A stretch of 15,630 nucleotides of DNA. It comes from Cyanobacteriota bacterium (lineage in GTDB: Bacteria; Cyanobacteriota; Cyanobacteriia; SKYG9). Location: positions 1 through 15,630 of the forward strand of contig JANWZG010000030.1 of the NCBI GenBank assembly GCA_025054735.1, given 5' to 3'. Position 1 is the first letter of the stretch. Each line of letters starts with the position of its first letter. Positions 1-8,573 of this stretch are shown piece after piece. Under the pieces are notes generated by a model. It had not been told where the DNA came from. It was given only the letters and a program-made list of their open reading frames with translations, and ran no database searches. Both the position numbers and the translations under genes were made by a program.

Positions 1-1066
1 GGTTGTTTTCAACGCAGATTGTGCCGCCATGGGCTTCAATGACCATCTTGCAGAATGCTAATCCTAAGCCTATCTGGGTTACATCTGGCATGATAGTGCC
101 AATTTCGTACTTCTCAAAGATTTTCTGTTGCAAGGTTTCGGGCACGCCTGGGCCAGCATCAATCACTTGAATAACGGCTGCTCCAGAGTCTAGAAACTTG
201 CCAACAACAACAATTTGACTGTGACGAGGGGAAAACTTGATTGCATTGGAGAGCAGATTGTCCAAAGCGCGATGGATGGCTACGACATCAACGTTAATGG
301 GTCGGTCTGAGATAGGCAGTTTAGTCACTAGGGTCTGGTCTTTTTGGCTGGCGATCGCCTCAAACCCAGCCACTACGGATTGCAGTAACTCTCTCAAGCT
401 AATCTCTGTGCGATTAAGGCGCAATTCCCCCGATTCAATCAGGGCAATTTTCAACAAGTCATCAATCAAGAGTTGCAAGCGCTGAGCAGCACTGTGAATT
501 TGTCCTAGTTTTTGCTGTTGTTTTTCTTTGGGATAGTCAATGGTTCTCAGAATCTCCACCCCTAGCAGGATATTGCTCAGGGGGTTACGTAAGTCGTGCA
601 CAATCATATGCACCATATCTTCTCGCAGTTTGAGCAGGGTTTGCAGGGCATCATATTGCTGCTTGATGCGCAACATCGCCTGTACCCTAGCTCTCAGTTC
701 CAGGGCATTCACGGGCTTGCCTATAAAGTCGTCAGCTCCAGCATGTAGGCACTGGGCTAGATCAAACTTGGTATTCAAGGCTGTCACCATAATGATGGGC
801 ACAGCCTGCCACTTGGGCATGGCCTTAAGCCGTTGACAAACTTCTAGCCCGTTCATGTCTGGCATCATGACATCTAGTAAGATTAGGTCTGGGTTAAAGG
901 TGTCCATGGCTTCGATCGCCTCTTGTCCGCTGGCAGCGTAGTGTAAATCCCAGGCTGGTGCTCGTCCCGGCAAGGCTGCATCTACACTCAGTAACGTTTC
1001 GATGACATCAAAGTTATCAGGCTCGTCATCAACAACGAGGATGGAGGGGTTCCGTAGTTGATCCAT
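1..1066 (-). CDS. REC-histidine kinase (response regulator fused to a kinase core), 3' end cut by window edge
   Basis: This cytoplasmic hybrid signalling protein has no membrane segment or PAS sensor. It is read from ATG at 1066, the first start after an in-frame stop at 1079-1081; no Shine-Dalgarno is obvious. Residues about 8-125 are a receiver with acidic pair D13/D14, phospho-acceptor D65 in LLDVMMPD, and K117 in GKPV. A HisKA helix follows, with H157 in HMIVHDLRNPL, then the ATPase with N-box DNLLSNAIKF, G1 box DAGPGVP and G2 box IGLGLAFCKM. The frame stays open to base 1 and stops inside the last strands of the ATPase fold, so perhaps 20-30 residues are missing. In this architecture, known from cyanobacteria, phosphorylation of the receiver is thought to control the kinase. 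It is the last visible gene of the signalling operon, 135 nt after the hybrid kinase, and may receive phosphate from it (inference). Confidence 0.95.
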   Translation of the reverse strand, partial: MDQLRNPSILVVDDEPDNFDVIETLLSVDAALPGRAPAWDLHYAASGQEAIEAMDTFNPDLILLDVMMPDMNGLEVCQRLKAMPKWQAVPIIMVTALNTKFDLAQCLHAGADDFIGKPVNALELRARVQAMLRIKQQYDALQTLLKLREDMVHMIVHDLRNPLSNILLGVEILRTIDYPKEKQQQKLGQIHSAAQRLQLLIDDLLKIALIESGELRLNRTEISLRELLQSVVAGFEAIASQKDQTLVTKLPISDRPINVDVVAIHRALDNLLSNAIKFSPRHSQIVVVGKFLDSGAAVIQVIDAGPGVPETLQQKIFEKYEIGTIMPDVTQIGLGLAFCKMVIEAHGGTICVENN

Positions 1067-1201
1067 GGTCGTAGTGAATTAGTGATATGCAATGTGAAAG
1101 ATAAAGACTGGTATCCATCGTGATCGGCTCATTGAGAGCTAGGGTTACAGGGGGCTGATCAATGGGAATGCTATTCATACTGGGCATAGTGTCTGCAAGA
1201 T

Positions 1202-3223
1202 TCATGGGTGGCATCTATGGCGATTCACATACCGCTGGATCATAGTTGTCAAATGTTTGAGCTTCACGGGCTTGCTAAGGTAGTCATTGGCACCTGCCGC
1301 TATACAGCGTTCTCGATCGCCCGTCATGGCTAACGCTGTCAAAGCGATGATAGGTACTGTTGCTAGCTGAGGGTGGTGGCGAATCTGTCGCATTGCCTCT
1401 AGGCCATCGATCACAGGCATTTGCACATCCATCACAATTACGTCAGGCTTACTAACCTGAGCTTGCTGCACGACCTCTTGTCCATTTCTCGCTAGCACCA
1501 AGCGATAGCCCTTGGCTTTGAGATAGCTAGAGATGCTACTGATGTTGGCATCGTTATCATCGGCTAACAACACTAGGGGAGATGTTTCTTGCACAGGTTG
1601 GTTGGGGAGGTTGCTGGTGCTACTACCTGATAGAACTGGTGGTTGCGGGTGACAAGCAGTCCATGTGTTGCATGGGAGGACAATAGTAAAACAACTACCT
1701 ACTCCCACTTCACTGGTGACTGTTACGTAGCCACCATGCATCTCCACAATGCGCTTCACTAGCACTAGGCCTAGGCCAGTGCCCATGTATTGGCGGTTGA
1801 GGGCGCTGTCAATTTGCACAAAGGGCTGAAACAGCTTATCCATATGCTCTGGGGCGATGCCAATCCCTGTATCCCGAACGGCAATGTGGAGCCAACCACA
1901 GTCTTGTTCTGAGGGCTGGAACTCTATTTCTAGGGTGATGCACCCCCCCTCTGGTGTGAATTTGACAGCATTACTCAGCAGGTTAATTAACACTTGGCGA
2001 ATGCGCCGCTCGTCAATTACTACATCTGGCAGTGTTGTGGGAAATTTTGTGTCTAGCTGAATCTGCTTTTTCAAGACTTGATGGCGCACAAAGGCTAGGC
2101 TGGCAGAACAAAGGGGTACGATCGCCGTGGGGATGCATTCTAGCTCGATTTGCCCAGCTTCTACCTTGGCTAAATCTAGAATGTCATTGATAAGTTCTAG
2201 CAAGTGGGCTGCACTGCGATCGATGGTCTGCACGGCCCTGAGTTGGGCAGGGTTCAACTCGGCAAAGACTCCTTCCTGCAAGCCTTCAGCCATCCCCATG
2301 ATGGCATTGAGGGGTGTGCGCAGTTCATGGCTCATGGTGGCTAAAAACTCATCCTTCAGACGGGTTGCTTTCACCAGTTGTTCATTGATTTGTTGCAGTT
2401 GGGCAGTTCGGCGCTCCACCTTGGCTTCTAGCTCTTGGTTCAGGTGCTGGAGTTGCCGCTCTATGCGTTTACGATCGCTAATATCTCGAATCATAAACAG
2501 CACCTCATCCGGGCCACTTTTCACCACCCGCACCTCTTCATCACGAATCAAGCCATCGACTTGCAACTGTTGTTCATAGACCTGGAGTTTGCCTGTGGTC
2601 AAGGCAAGCTGCATATAGTGATATTTGCGGGCAGCAACATCCTCTGGCACTAACTCTGCTATGGCTAACCCCACTGGATTCCGCCCTTTAAAGAACAGCT
2701 CCAATTCCAGGTTATTGGTCACGACTTCTCGATAAACGCCGTCAGCCCCTACCCGAAACATCAAGTCGGGAATAGCTGCTAGGATGGCACGGCTCTTAGC
2801 TTCGCTTTGGATTAGGGCAATCTCAGACTGGCGGCGCTCTGCCCGCGTTTTGGCATCCCGGACTTCTCGTCGGATTGCTTCAGGCAACCGGGCCAAGTTG
2901 TCTTTCATCACATAGTCATGGGCACCAGCCTTCATCATCTCTACCGCAGAGCGCTCACCGATCGTCCCTGACACCACAATAAAAGGAATATCTAGGCCAC
3001 TCTCGTGCAGAATCTCTAGGGCAGCGGGGGCGTTAAAGCCCGGCAACCGATAGTCAGAAATGATGACATCCCAGGGGTGATTGGCTAGGGCCTCACATAG
3101 GGTTTTAGCCGTTTGCACCTGTTGCCATTGCAGGTCAGCATAATCACGACGCAATTCTCGGATGATCAGCAAGGCATCATCTTCTGAGTCTTCAATTAAT
3201 AAGACGCGCAAAGGACACTCCAT
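1202..3223 (-). CDS. Hybrid sensor histidine kinase: REC-PAS-HisKA-HATPase-REC
   Basis: This is a soluble phosphorelay kinase of 673 residues from the preferred start. The N-terminal receiver (about 4-118) has acceptor D57 in IISDYRLPG. A PAS unit (about 145-250) ends in the PAC-type motif IRDISDRK. A short coiled coil (about 255-290) leads to HisKA with H299 in MSHELRTPLNA. The ATPase carries N-box NLLSNAVKF, G1 DTGIGIAP and G2 GTGLGLVLV. The C-terminal receiver (about 550-665) has acceptor D599 in VMDVQMP and K near 651 in SKPVKL. All catalytic residues are present. An ATG at 3229 overlaps the previous stop as ATGA, but AGGAGG ends only 3 nt before it; the ATG at 3223 lies 9 nt downstream and is the better start. 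The gene sits directly after the Rcp1-like regulator and is probably co-transcribed. Its PAS unit resembles the second PAS of the large kinase upstream. Confidence 0.96.
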   Translation of the reverse strand: MECPLRVLLIEDSEDDALLIIRELRRDYADLQWQQVQTAKTLCEALANHPWDVIISDYRLPGFNAPAALEILHESGLDIPFIVVSGTIGERSAVEMMKAGAHDYVMKDNLARLPEAIRREVRDAKTRAERRQSEIALIQSEAKSRAILAAIPDLMFRVGADGVYREVVTNNLELELFFKGRNPVGLAIAELVPEDVAARKYHYMQLALTTGKLQVYEQQLQVDGLIRDEEVRVVKSGPDEVLFMIRDISDRKRIERQLQHLNQELEAKVERRTAQLQQINEQLVKATRLKDEFLATMSHELRTPLNAIMGMAEGLQEGVFAELNPAQLRAVQTIDRSAAHLLELINDILDLAKVEAGQIELECIPTAIVPLCSASLAFVRHQVLKKQIQLDTKFPTTLPDVVIDERRIRQVLINLLSNAVKFTPEGGCITLEIEFQPSEQDCGWLHIAVRDTGIGIAPEHMDKLFQPFVQIDSALNRQYMGTGLGLVLVKRIVEMHGGYVTVTSEVGVGSCFTIVLPCNTWTACHPQPPVLSGSSTSNLPNQPVQETSPLVLLADDNDANISSISSYLKAKGYRLVLARNGQEVVQQAQVSKPDVIVMDVQMPVIDGLEAMRQIRHHPQLATVPIIALTALAMTGDRERCIAAGANDYLSKPVKLKHLTTMIQRYVNRHRCHP

Positions 3224-3225
3224 CG

Positions 3226-3648
3226 TCATAACCCTCCTGGTAGTGGTTCATTAATCAGCGCCCAATACAACCCTAGTTGCCCTACAGCTGTCATGAACTG
3301 ATCAATGTCCACAGGCTTCCGCACATAGCTATTGGCACCTAGGTTATAGCTCTCAACAATGTCTCGCTCTTCGCTGGAGGAAGTTAGCACCACAACCGGC
3401 AAGAGACGAGTGGGGGGATGGGCGCGGATGCGGCGCAACACCTCTAGCCCATCGATTTTAGGAAGTTTCAAATCTAGCATGACGACGGTTGGTAGAAGAT
3501 TAGCTGAAAACAGCATGGTTAGGGCTTCTTCTCCATTGCGGGCAATGTGAATTGGGTTGGTAATCCTGCCACGACGTAAGGCGCGCAGGGTCAGGGCTTC
3601 ATCATCGGAGTTGTCTTCCACCAACAGGATGGGACGCACGATCGTCAT
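3226..3648 (-). CDS. Single-domain response regulator, Rcp1-like
   Basis: This 140-residue protein is a complete CheY-like receiver with no output domain. Visible motifs are the acidic cluster VEDNSDDE (E11/D12), phospho-acceptor D59 in VMLDLKLPKIDG, T89 in VVLTSSSEE and K111 in RKPVD. The C-terminus, GLYWALINEPLP, matches the YW..N.P tail typical of Rcp1, the partner of cyanobacterial phytochrome Cph1 and of related multi-PAS kinases. Its ATG overlaps the stop of the large kinase gene by 4 nt (ATGA) and is preceded by AGGAG at 3656-3660 with 7 nt spacing, so translation is well supported and probably coupled. The adjacent kinase, whose phosphate-accepting helix is of the phytochrome type, is its likely donor (inference). 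No chromophore-binding protein is seen here, so a light role cannot be claimed. Confidence 0.96.
   Translation of the reverse strand: MTIVRPILLVEDNSDDEALTLRALRRGRITNPIHIARNGEEALTMLFSANLLPTVVMLDLKLPKIDGLEVLRRIRAHPPTRLLPVVVLTSSSEERDIVESYNLGANSYVRKPVDIDQFMTAVGQLGLYWALINEPLPGGL
3233..3238 (-). promoter_or_regulatory. Shine-Dalgarno AGGAGG deciding the hybrid kinase start
   Basis: On the minus strand the sequence reads AGGAGG, then GTT, ATG (3229), ACG, ATG (3223). The spacer is 3 nt to the first ATG and 9 nt to the second. A spacing of 5-9 nt is normal, so initiation at 3223 is favoured. The translated start MECPLRVLLIEDSE then leads straight into the receiver fold. Confidence 0.7.
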
Positions 3649-6600
3649 GGCTGATCTCCTGGAGGCAGAGACATGGTGGGAATCGTGAAGTAGAAAGTGG
3701 CACCTTGTTCAACAGCAGCCTCTGCCCAAATCTGCCCACCGTGACGATGAATAGCCCGTTGCACCGCAGCTAGCCCCACGCCTGTGCCTGGAAACTCCGT
3801 GGTGTTGTGTAACCGTTGGAACACGCCAAACAGCATGTTGGCAAAGGCCATATCAAAGCCAGCGCCGTCATCGCGAACGAAGTAAACTAGGCGATCGTCG
3901 CGGGTGAAACTACCAACTTCAATGCAGGCCGTAGGGTGATGACTAGTAAACTTCCAGGCGTTGTGTAACAGATTAGTCAGCACAACCCGCATAAGGGTAG
4001 CATCAGCCGTAACGATTAGGCTCGGTGCAACATGGCAGGTTACTGCTCGCTCTGGAGAAGTTGCCTGTAACTCGTCTAGGATAGATTGCGCCATAGCACT
4101 GAGGTCAACGGTGGTATACCGGATATTTACCCGCGATACCCTCGACAAGTTGAGCAAATCCTCAATGAGGCTGCCCATGCGGCTGACATTTTTCCGGATG
4201 CGATCGAAGTAGTCTTTCCCCTCATCGCTGATTTGATTACCATAATCTTCTAGCAGAGCTTTGCTAAAGCCATCGATCGCCCGCAGTGGTGCCCGCAGGT
4301 CGTGAGACACCGAGTAGGCAAAGGCTTCTAGCTCTCGATTCGAGGCTTCTAGCTGGGCTGCATAGCGGCGAATTTGTTCCTCAGCTTGTTTGCGATCAGT
4401 GATATCAAGTACGGTGCCTACTAGTTGGATTAGGGTGCCGTCTGCATCGACGATCGGCTCTCCCTGGGCCTGCATATACACTAAGGTGCCATCAGGACGA
4501 TAGGCACGCAGTTCGATGGTGTAAGGTTGAATAGTCTCGATAGCAGTCTGCACGGTCTGCGCGTGAATAGTGCGATCGTCGGGATGTAAGCACTGTTGCA
4601 ACCGCTCAAAACTAGGTGCACCATCCTGAGGATCTAGCCCAAACATAGTAAACACCTCTTCAGACCAGTAAACATCCCCGGTTTGCACGCTAAACTCCCA
4701 ACTGCCTAACTTGCCAATGCGCTGTGCCATCCTGAGATGGGCGTTACTGCGGTGTAGTTGCAACTCGGCTTGCTGTTGCTCAGTAATATCACGGGCTGTT
4801 GCATAGACCAACGAATCATACAAACAGGCATACCATTCCAGATAGCGATAGCTGCCATCCTTACAGCGATAGCGATTCACAAAGCTTTGTACCAGTTGTT
4901 GCTCTTTGAGCTTGGCAATAGTCGCCAGAGTAGGCTCAACATCATCGGGATGGACAAAGGCTATGAACGATTGCCCTTCTAGCTCGGCAAGACTGTAACC
5001 GAGGGTGTGCTCCCAAGCTAGGTTCAAGCGCAGGAACCGTCCATCGCTATCTGCAATGCAGAACAAGTTCAAGGCCAGGGTAAAGAACCGCTCTAGTTCC
5101 TCTTTAGCAGCCTGTAATTCGGCCTCTGCCTGCTTGCGGCGGGTGATATCTATGTGGCAACCCACCATCCGCAGGGGATTGCCCCCAGCATCCCACTCAA
5201 TGACCTTGCCCACGCACATCACCCAAATGACTCTGCCGTCTTTGTGGCGATAGCGCACCTCGTTGTAGCATGGACTAGCCCCCCGACTACGGAAATGCTG
5301 CTCAAAACTGGCCAGAACCTTGGGTAAATCTTCAGGTAGCATTAGGGTCTGCCAACTTGCATGGACGTTGGGCAGTTCGTGGTCTGCGTAGCCAAACATG
5401 CGCTTAAACCCAGGACTCAGGTAAGGTATATCGTGGAGAATGTCCCAGTCCCAGTAGCCTGCTAGAATCACATCCAGAATATTTTCCAATAGGTTCAGCT
5501 CGCGGCGGGTTTGCTCAGCTTGCAAGCGATCCATTTCTGCCTGTTTGCGCTCGGTAATATCGACATGGGTACCCAACATGCGCAGAGGTTGGCCATTGGC
5601 ATCCCAAGCTACTATCTTGCCTGAGGAGAGAGTCCAGATGTAGTTACCACTCTGGGTACGCTGGCGAAACTCAACGCAGTAGGTCGGAATCTCACCGGCT
5701 ATGTAAGCTTGGTAAGTAGCTACTGTAGAGGCTCGATCGTCGGGATGTAGACGCTCAATCCATTTGGCGGTTGTTTCTTCAAAGGTAGCTGGGTCGTAGC
5801 CCAACATCGTGGCATAGTCTGCATTCACTATCGCATCACCAGTTTGCAAGTTGAGGTCATACAGCCCCTGATTAGTGGCGGCTAGGGCCAACCGTAGCCG
5901 TTCCTCACTCAGGTAGAGTTGCTGAGTGGCTTCAGCACGCTCTTGAGCACTAGCAATGGTTTGGGCTACGACTCTCAACAGACGAACAATCTGGGGATCC
6001 CATGATATGGGGTATGTGAGGGAGGCAAACCCCATTAGCCCTACGACCGTCGATTTTTGCACCAGGGGCACAGCCAAGACTGCCCTGACTTGAAACTGCT
6101 GCCACACCGCTTGATCAGATGCCGCGATCGCAGGCAAATTTTCCACATCGGGCACACAAACAATGTCCCGTTGCAAGATTTTAGTATTGGCCCAGGGCAG
6201 ACTATTCAGGGGCAGATTTTGCACAAGAGACTGCTGCGACGGGTAGCCAGGGCGGCTCCATTGGTGGGTCATGCTCAACGTGCGCCCAGCTTCTATTCGG
6301 TCTCCAGGGCTGAACCGAATGATGTAGCTTGTATCTACATCAATAGCTTCACCCAACCGTTGTAGGGCGTGCTGAATTTCTGGGTCTAACTCGGCTGCAT
6401 CTACATCGACAAAGCAACTAGTAATCTCGGCAATCAGTTGGTTAAAGTCTCGCTGGATTTTGAGGGCTTGTTCGGCAGCTTTACGATCGCTAATGTCCCG
6501 AATCATCATGAGCACTTCATCTTCACGGCTTTTCATCACCCGCACTTCTTCTGTTTGCAGCCGATTGCCAATCTGCACCTGCTGTTCATAAACTTGCAGT

Positions 6601-7706
6601 TGCCCAGTGCTCAGGGCTTGGTGAATATGGGCCAAATGGCGGTGAGCAATCTCAGGCGGCAGGGTTTCCATCAATGTCTGCCCGATTCGGTCACAATTTG
6701 CCAACAGGTCAATTTGGGGTCGATTGTTGGCAATGTCTTGATATACCCCATCTCGGCTGACTCGAAACATCAGGTCTGGGATGGCTGCAAGCATGGCTCG
6801 GCTAGTGGCTTCACTCTGCCTAAGAGCTAGTTCAGTTTGCTTGCGATCGCTGATGTCGATAATCGTGCCCACGTACCCCACTATTTGATTCATCTCGTGG
6901 TACTCAGGCACCGCATGACCGTAGACCCAGATGACTTGGCCTGTGGCAGTTTGTAACCGATATTCCATCTGAAAGGGCCGTTGATTTGCTATGGCAGCTT
7001 GCCACTCGTTCAGCAATGCATCGCGATCGTCAGGATAAATAGTCTTGAGCCAACCGTATCCACGGGTTTCTTCCGCGGTTATCCCAGCCATTTGACACAG
7101 ACGCTGGTTAGCGTATACGCAGTTACCCTCAGCATTGGTGCGAAAAATTCCCACTGGCAAAGATTCCAATAGAGATATAAGCCGGCATTGTTGTTGCACT
7201 GAGGTCTGCCCATACTGTGCCAGTTGCGCTGCATATAGACACATTTGTAAGATGTTCTGAGTCACAATTCCGACGACTTGTCCCTCTGAGTTGACGATCG
7301 CCCCATAGTCAACCCCCTGTTGCTGCAATACTGTTGCTATCCCTGCAATTGTCGTGAGTTCAGCCTCTGGCAAGGTTGCCACAGGTGTAGTAGCCACAGT
7401 GCCGACAGGCGTAGTCTCTAGGTTTACACCAGTTGCAATCAGCCGCACCAGATCTTGCATCGTGATCAGGCCCACTACTTGGTTACCATCAGCCACGATC
7501 GCACAGCTCGATCGCACCTGGGCATGGAGGACAGGTGTTGATAAGTTGGTTAGAATGTGATCTTGATTACAACTTAATGGTTGATTCGTTTGATTACGGA
7601 AAGATGTATTGTATATTTCAGACACAGTATCTTTCACGGATGTGCCTGCTGTAACCACTACTGGCATCCGAATAATCACTGATACCAAGTCTCTAGAATT
7701 AACCAT
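3645..7706 (-). CDS. Large multi-sensor histidine kinase: CBS pair, six PAS units, GAF, HisKA, HATPase
   Basis: This 1353-residue protein has no transmembrane segment. A CBS pair (about 8-160, with VGLITMQDL and VGIVTQNIL) can bind adenosine-containing ligands in known families. PAS units follow at about 178-288 and 300-408, then a GAF (about 420-590), then PAS at about 605-722, 742-858, 870-978 and 990-1105. Most PAS units end in a PAC-like (T/S)D/ERKQAE motif. The GAF lacks a Cys-His chromophore site, so it is not an obvious phytochrome. The kinase core has H1135 in SVSHDLRAPLRAIDGF, N-box NLLHNAWKF, G1 DDGAGFD and G2 GTGVGLAAV. No receiver is fused; the next gene supplies an Rcp1-type one. 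It is the first gene of the operon, after a 522-base gap. The start at 7706 puts the CBS fold at the very N-terminus; its ribosome-binding site is weak. Confidence 0.96.
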   Translation of the reverse strand: MVNSRDLVSVIIRMPVVVTAGTSVKDTVSEIYNTSFRNQTNQPLSCNQDHILTNLSTPVLHAQVRSSCAIVADGNQVVGLITMQDLVRLIATGVNLETTPVGTVATTPVATLPEAELTTIAGIATVLQQQGVDYGAIVNSEGQVVGIVTQNILQMCLYAAQLAQYGQTSVQQQCRLISLLESLPVGIFRTNAEGNCVYANQRLCQMAGITAEETRGYGWLKTIYPDDRDALLNEWQAAIANQRPFQMEYRLQTATGQVIWVYGHAVPEYHEMNQIVGYVGTIIDISDRKQTELALRQSEATSRAMLAAIPDLMFRVSRDGVYQDIANNRPQIDLLANCDRIGQTLMETLPPEIAHRHLAHIHQALSTGQLQVYEQQVQIGNRLQTEEVRVMKSREDEVLMMIRDISDRKAAEQALKIQRDFNQLIAEITSCFVDVDAAELDPEIQHALQRLGEAIDVDTSYIIRFSPGDRIEAGRTLSMTHQWSRPGYPSQQSLVQNLPLNSLPWANTKILQRDIVCVPDVENLPAIAASDQAVWQQFQVRAVLAVPLVQKSTVVGLMGFASLTYPISWDPQIVRLLRVVAQTIASAQERAEATQQLYLSEERLRLALAATNQGLYDLNLQTGDAIVNADYATMLGYDPATFEETTAKWIERLHPDDRASTVATYQAYIAGEIPTYCVEFRQRTQSGNYIWTLSSGKIVAWDANGQPLRMLGTHVDITERKQAEMDRLQAEQTRRELNLLENILDVILAGYWDWDILHDIPYLSPGFKRMFGYADHELPNVHASWQTLMLPEDLPKVLASFEQHFRSRGASPCYNEVRYRHKDGRVIWVMCVGKVIEWDAGGNPLRMVGCHIDITRRKQAEAELQAAKEELERFFTLALNLFCIADSDGRFLRLNLAWEHTLGYSLAELEGQSFIAFVHPDDVEPTLATIAKLKEQQLVQSFVNRYRCKDGSYRYLEWYACLYDSLVYATARDITEQQQAELQLHRSNAHLRMAQRIGKLGSWEFSVQTGDVYWSEEVFTMFGLDPQDGAPSFERLQQCLHPDDRTIHAQTVQTAIETIQPYTIELRAYRPDGTLVYMQAQGEPIVDADGTLIQLVGTVLDITDRKQAEEQIRRYAAQLEASNRELEAFAYSVSHDLRAPLRAIDGFSKALLEDYGNQISDEGKDYFDRIRKNVSRMGSLIEDLLNLSRVSRVNIRYTTVDLSAMAQSILDELQATSPERAVTCHVAPSLIVTADATLMRVVLTNLLHNAWKFTSHHPTACIEVGSFTRDDRLVYFVRDDGAGFDMAFANMLFGVFQRLHNTTEFPGTGVGLAAVQRAIHRHGGQIWAEAAVEQGATFYFTIPTMSLPPGDQP
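3656..3660 (-). promoter_or_regulatory. Shine-Dalgarno AGGAG of the Rcp1-like gene
   Basis: AGGAG lies inside the last codons of the upstream kinase gene, 7 nt before the ATG at 3648. With the ATGA stop/start overlap this supports translational coupling of the two genes. Confidence 0.7.
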
Positions 7707-8117
7707 GGGAGAGCAAACCTATCCATGACAACTAGTTCTCAATCCGTCGGTCTGCACCCATCTTCAACACCTTTCCCCCCCGCGGATAGGGAAAACTGCT
7801 TCCCCAACTCAGCTAGTCCCCCACTGCCTGTTGGGAGAAGGGTAAACACACAGGGGCTATCTATAGTGTGAATAGCTACGAGACTGTTGCTTGTTCACTA
7901 TTATGGTCAAGGTATCGTTGAACTAGCAACCAAGTTATACACTTTATAAAGGTTATACAGATGTGATGGGTTCAAAGGAATGTTACGCCTGTATCACAGA
8001 CATTTCGATTACGGACATGTTGTGTGTTGTCATTGTTATTTCAAGTTACGTGCAAACGTTTTCTGCCCTGAGGCTCTGGTCAGCAACGGTAGAGTTCGGT
8101 ATGCTGAACTAACACTG
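7707..8117. other. Intergenic region between the divergent kinase operon and yggT
   Basis: No convincing gene lies here. It must hold the promoters of both the minus-strand kinase operon and plus-strand yggT. One weak minus-strand candidate has a -35-like TTGCTA (7924-7929) and a -10-like CATAAT (7900-7905) with an 18-nt spacer, about 195 nt before the kinase start. An imperfect inverted repeat (7799-7808 with 7830-7840, CTTCCCCAAC against GTTGGGAGAAG) would lie in that transcript's leader. AT-rich TTTATAAAGG-type sequence near 7943-7952 could belong to a plus-strand promoter, but I see no matching -35 at the right distance. Confidence 0.4.
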
Positions 8118-8152
8118 ACATGACTCGCTAACATGACTCGCTAACATGACTA
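8118..8152. repeat. Tandem repeat, 13-bp unit, about 2.7 copies
   Basis: The unit ACATGACTCGCTA occurs perfectly at 8118-8130 and 8131-8143. A third partial copy, ACATGACTA, covers 8144-8152. It lies about 80-110 bp before the yggT start. Confidence 0.9.
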
Positions 8153-8186
8153 ATGTGTAAGCTTGTGTAATGTGTAGGCTTGTGTA
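8153..8186. repeat. Tandem repeat, 17-bp unit, two copies
   Basis: ATGTGTAAGCTTGTGTA (8153-8169) is followed directly by ATGTGTAGGCTTGTGTA (8170-8186), differing at one base. It abuts the 13-bp repeat, so two unrelated short duplications sit back to back in the yggT leader. Confidence 0.9.
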
Positions 8187-8228
8187 AGCTAGGTGTTCTT
8201 GGTAGTTATCAAAGGAGCGATTGTTGCT

Positions 8229-8543
8229 ATGGATCCCGTAACATTGTTTTTCCAAGTTTTGAGCAACTTCATTCAGATTTATTTGCTGTTGTTGATTATT
8301 CGGATTCTGTTGAGCTGGTTTCCCCAAGTCAATTGGTATAATCCCCCCTTCTCGATCCTGAGCCAGCTTACCGATCCCTACCTCAATATTTTTCGTAGTA
8401 TCATTCCCCCACTAGGAGGGCTTGATTTCTCTCCTATCTTGGGCTTCTTACTACTGCAACTCCTGCAAAATCCCGTGTTGCCAGCGCTGTATTCTGTGGT
8501 TAAGGGAATTGCTATGGGCTATGGCTCCAGCATGATTGGGTAA
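8229..8543 (+). CDS. YggT/Ycf19 family membrane protein
   Basis: This 104-residue integral membrane protein has two hydrophobic segments, about 12-30 (ending LLLLIIRILLSWFP) and about 70-95. Between them lies the conserved core: RILLSWFPQ, then PFSILSQLTDPYLNIFRSIIPP, then a FSPILGF-type motif. This spacing is that of the YggT family, called Ycf19 in plastids and cyanobacteria. Family members are linked to osmotolerance in enterobacteria and to nucleoid and thylakoid organisation in phototrophs; which applies here is not shown by the sequence. The frame is open back to a GTG at 8193, but AAAGGAG at 8211-8217 and alignment of the MDPVTLFFQVLSNF start favour ATG 8229. The SD spacing is 11 nt, slightly long. 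It is probably a single-gene unit or loosely linked to metF, 112 nt downstream. Confidence 0.93.
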   Translation: MDPVTLFFQVLSNFIQIYLLLLIIRILLSWFPQVNWYNPPFSILSQLTDPYLNIFRSIIPPLGGLDFSPILGFLLLQLLQNPVLPALYSVVKGIAMGYGSSMIG

Positions 8544-8573
8544 CGCATCCATGACTTAAATCCATAACCTAAT

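Noticed and set aside
1029..1214. 61-codon minus-strand ORF filling the gap between the hybrid kinase and the REC-kinase
   Set aside because: It overlaps the end of one gene and the start of the next, lacks a Shine-Dalgarno, and its product (MPPMNLADTMPSMNS...) matches no family I know. A gap of 135 nt can be open by chance.
5930..6450. Phytochrome or cyanobacteriochrome GAF in the large kinase
   Set aside because: The GAF (about residues 420-590) has no Cys-His chromophore-binding motif, so light sensing cannot be supported.
7799..7840. Imperfect stem as an intrinsic terminator or attenuator of the kinase operon
   Set aside because: The stem has mismatches and no T-run on either strand, so I kept it only as a note in the intergenic entry.
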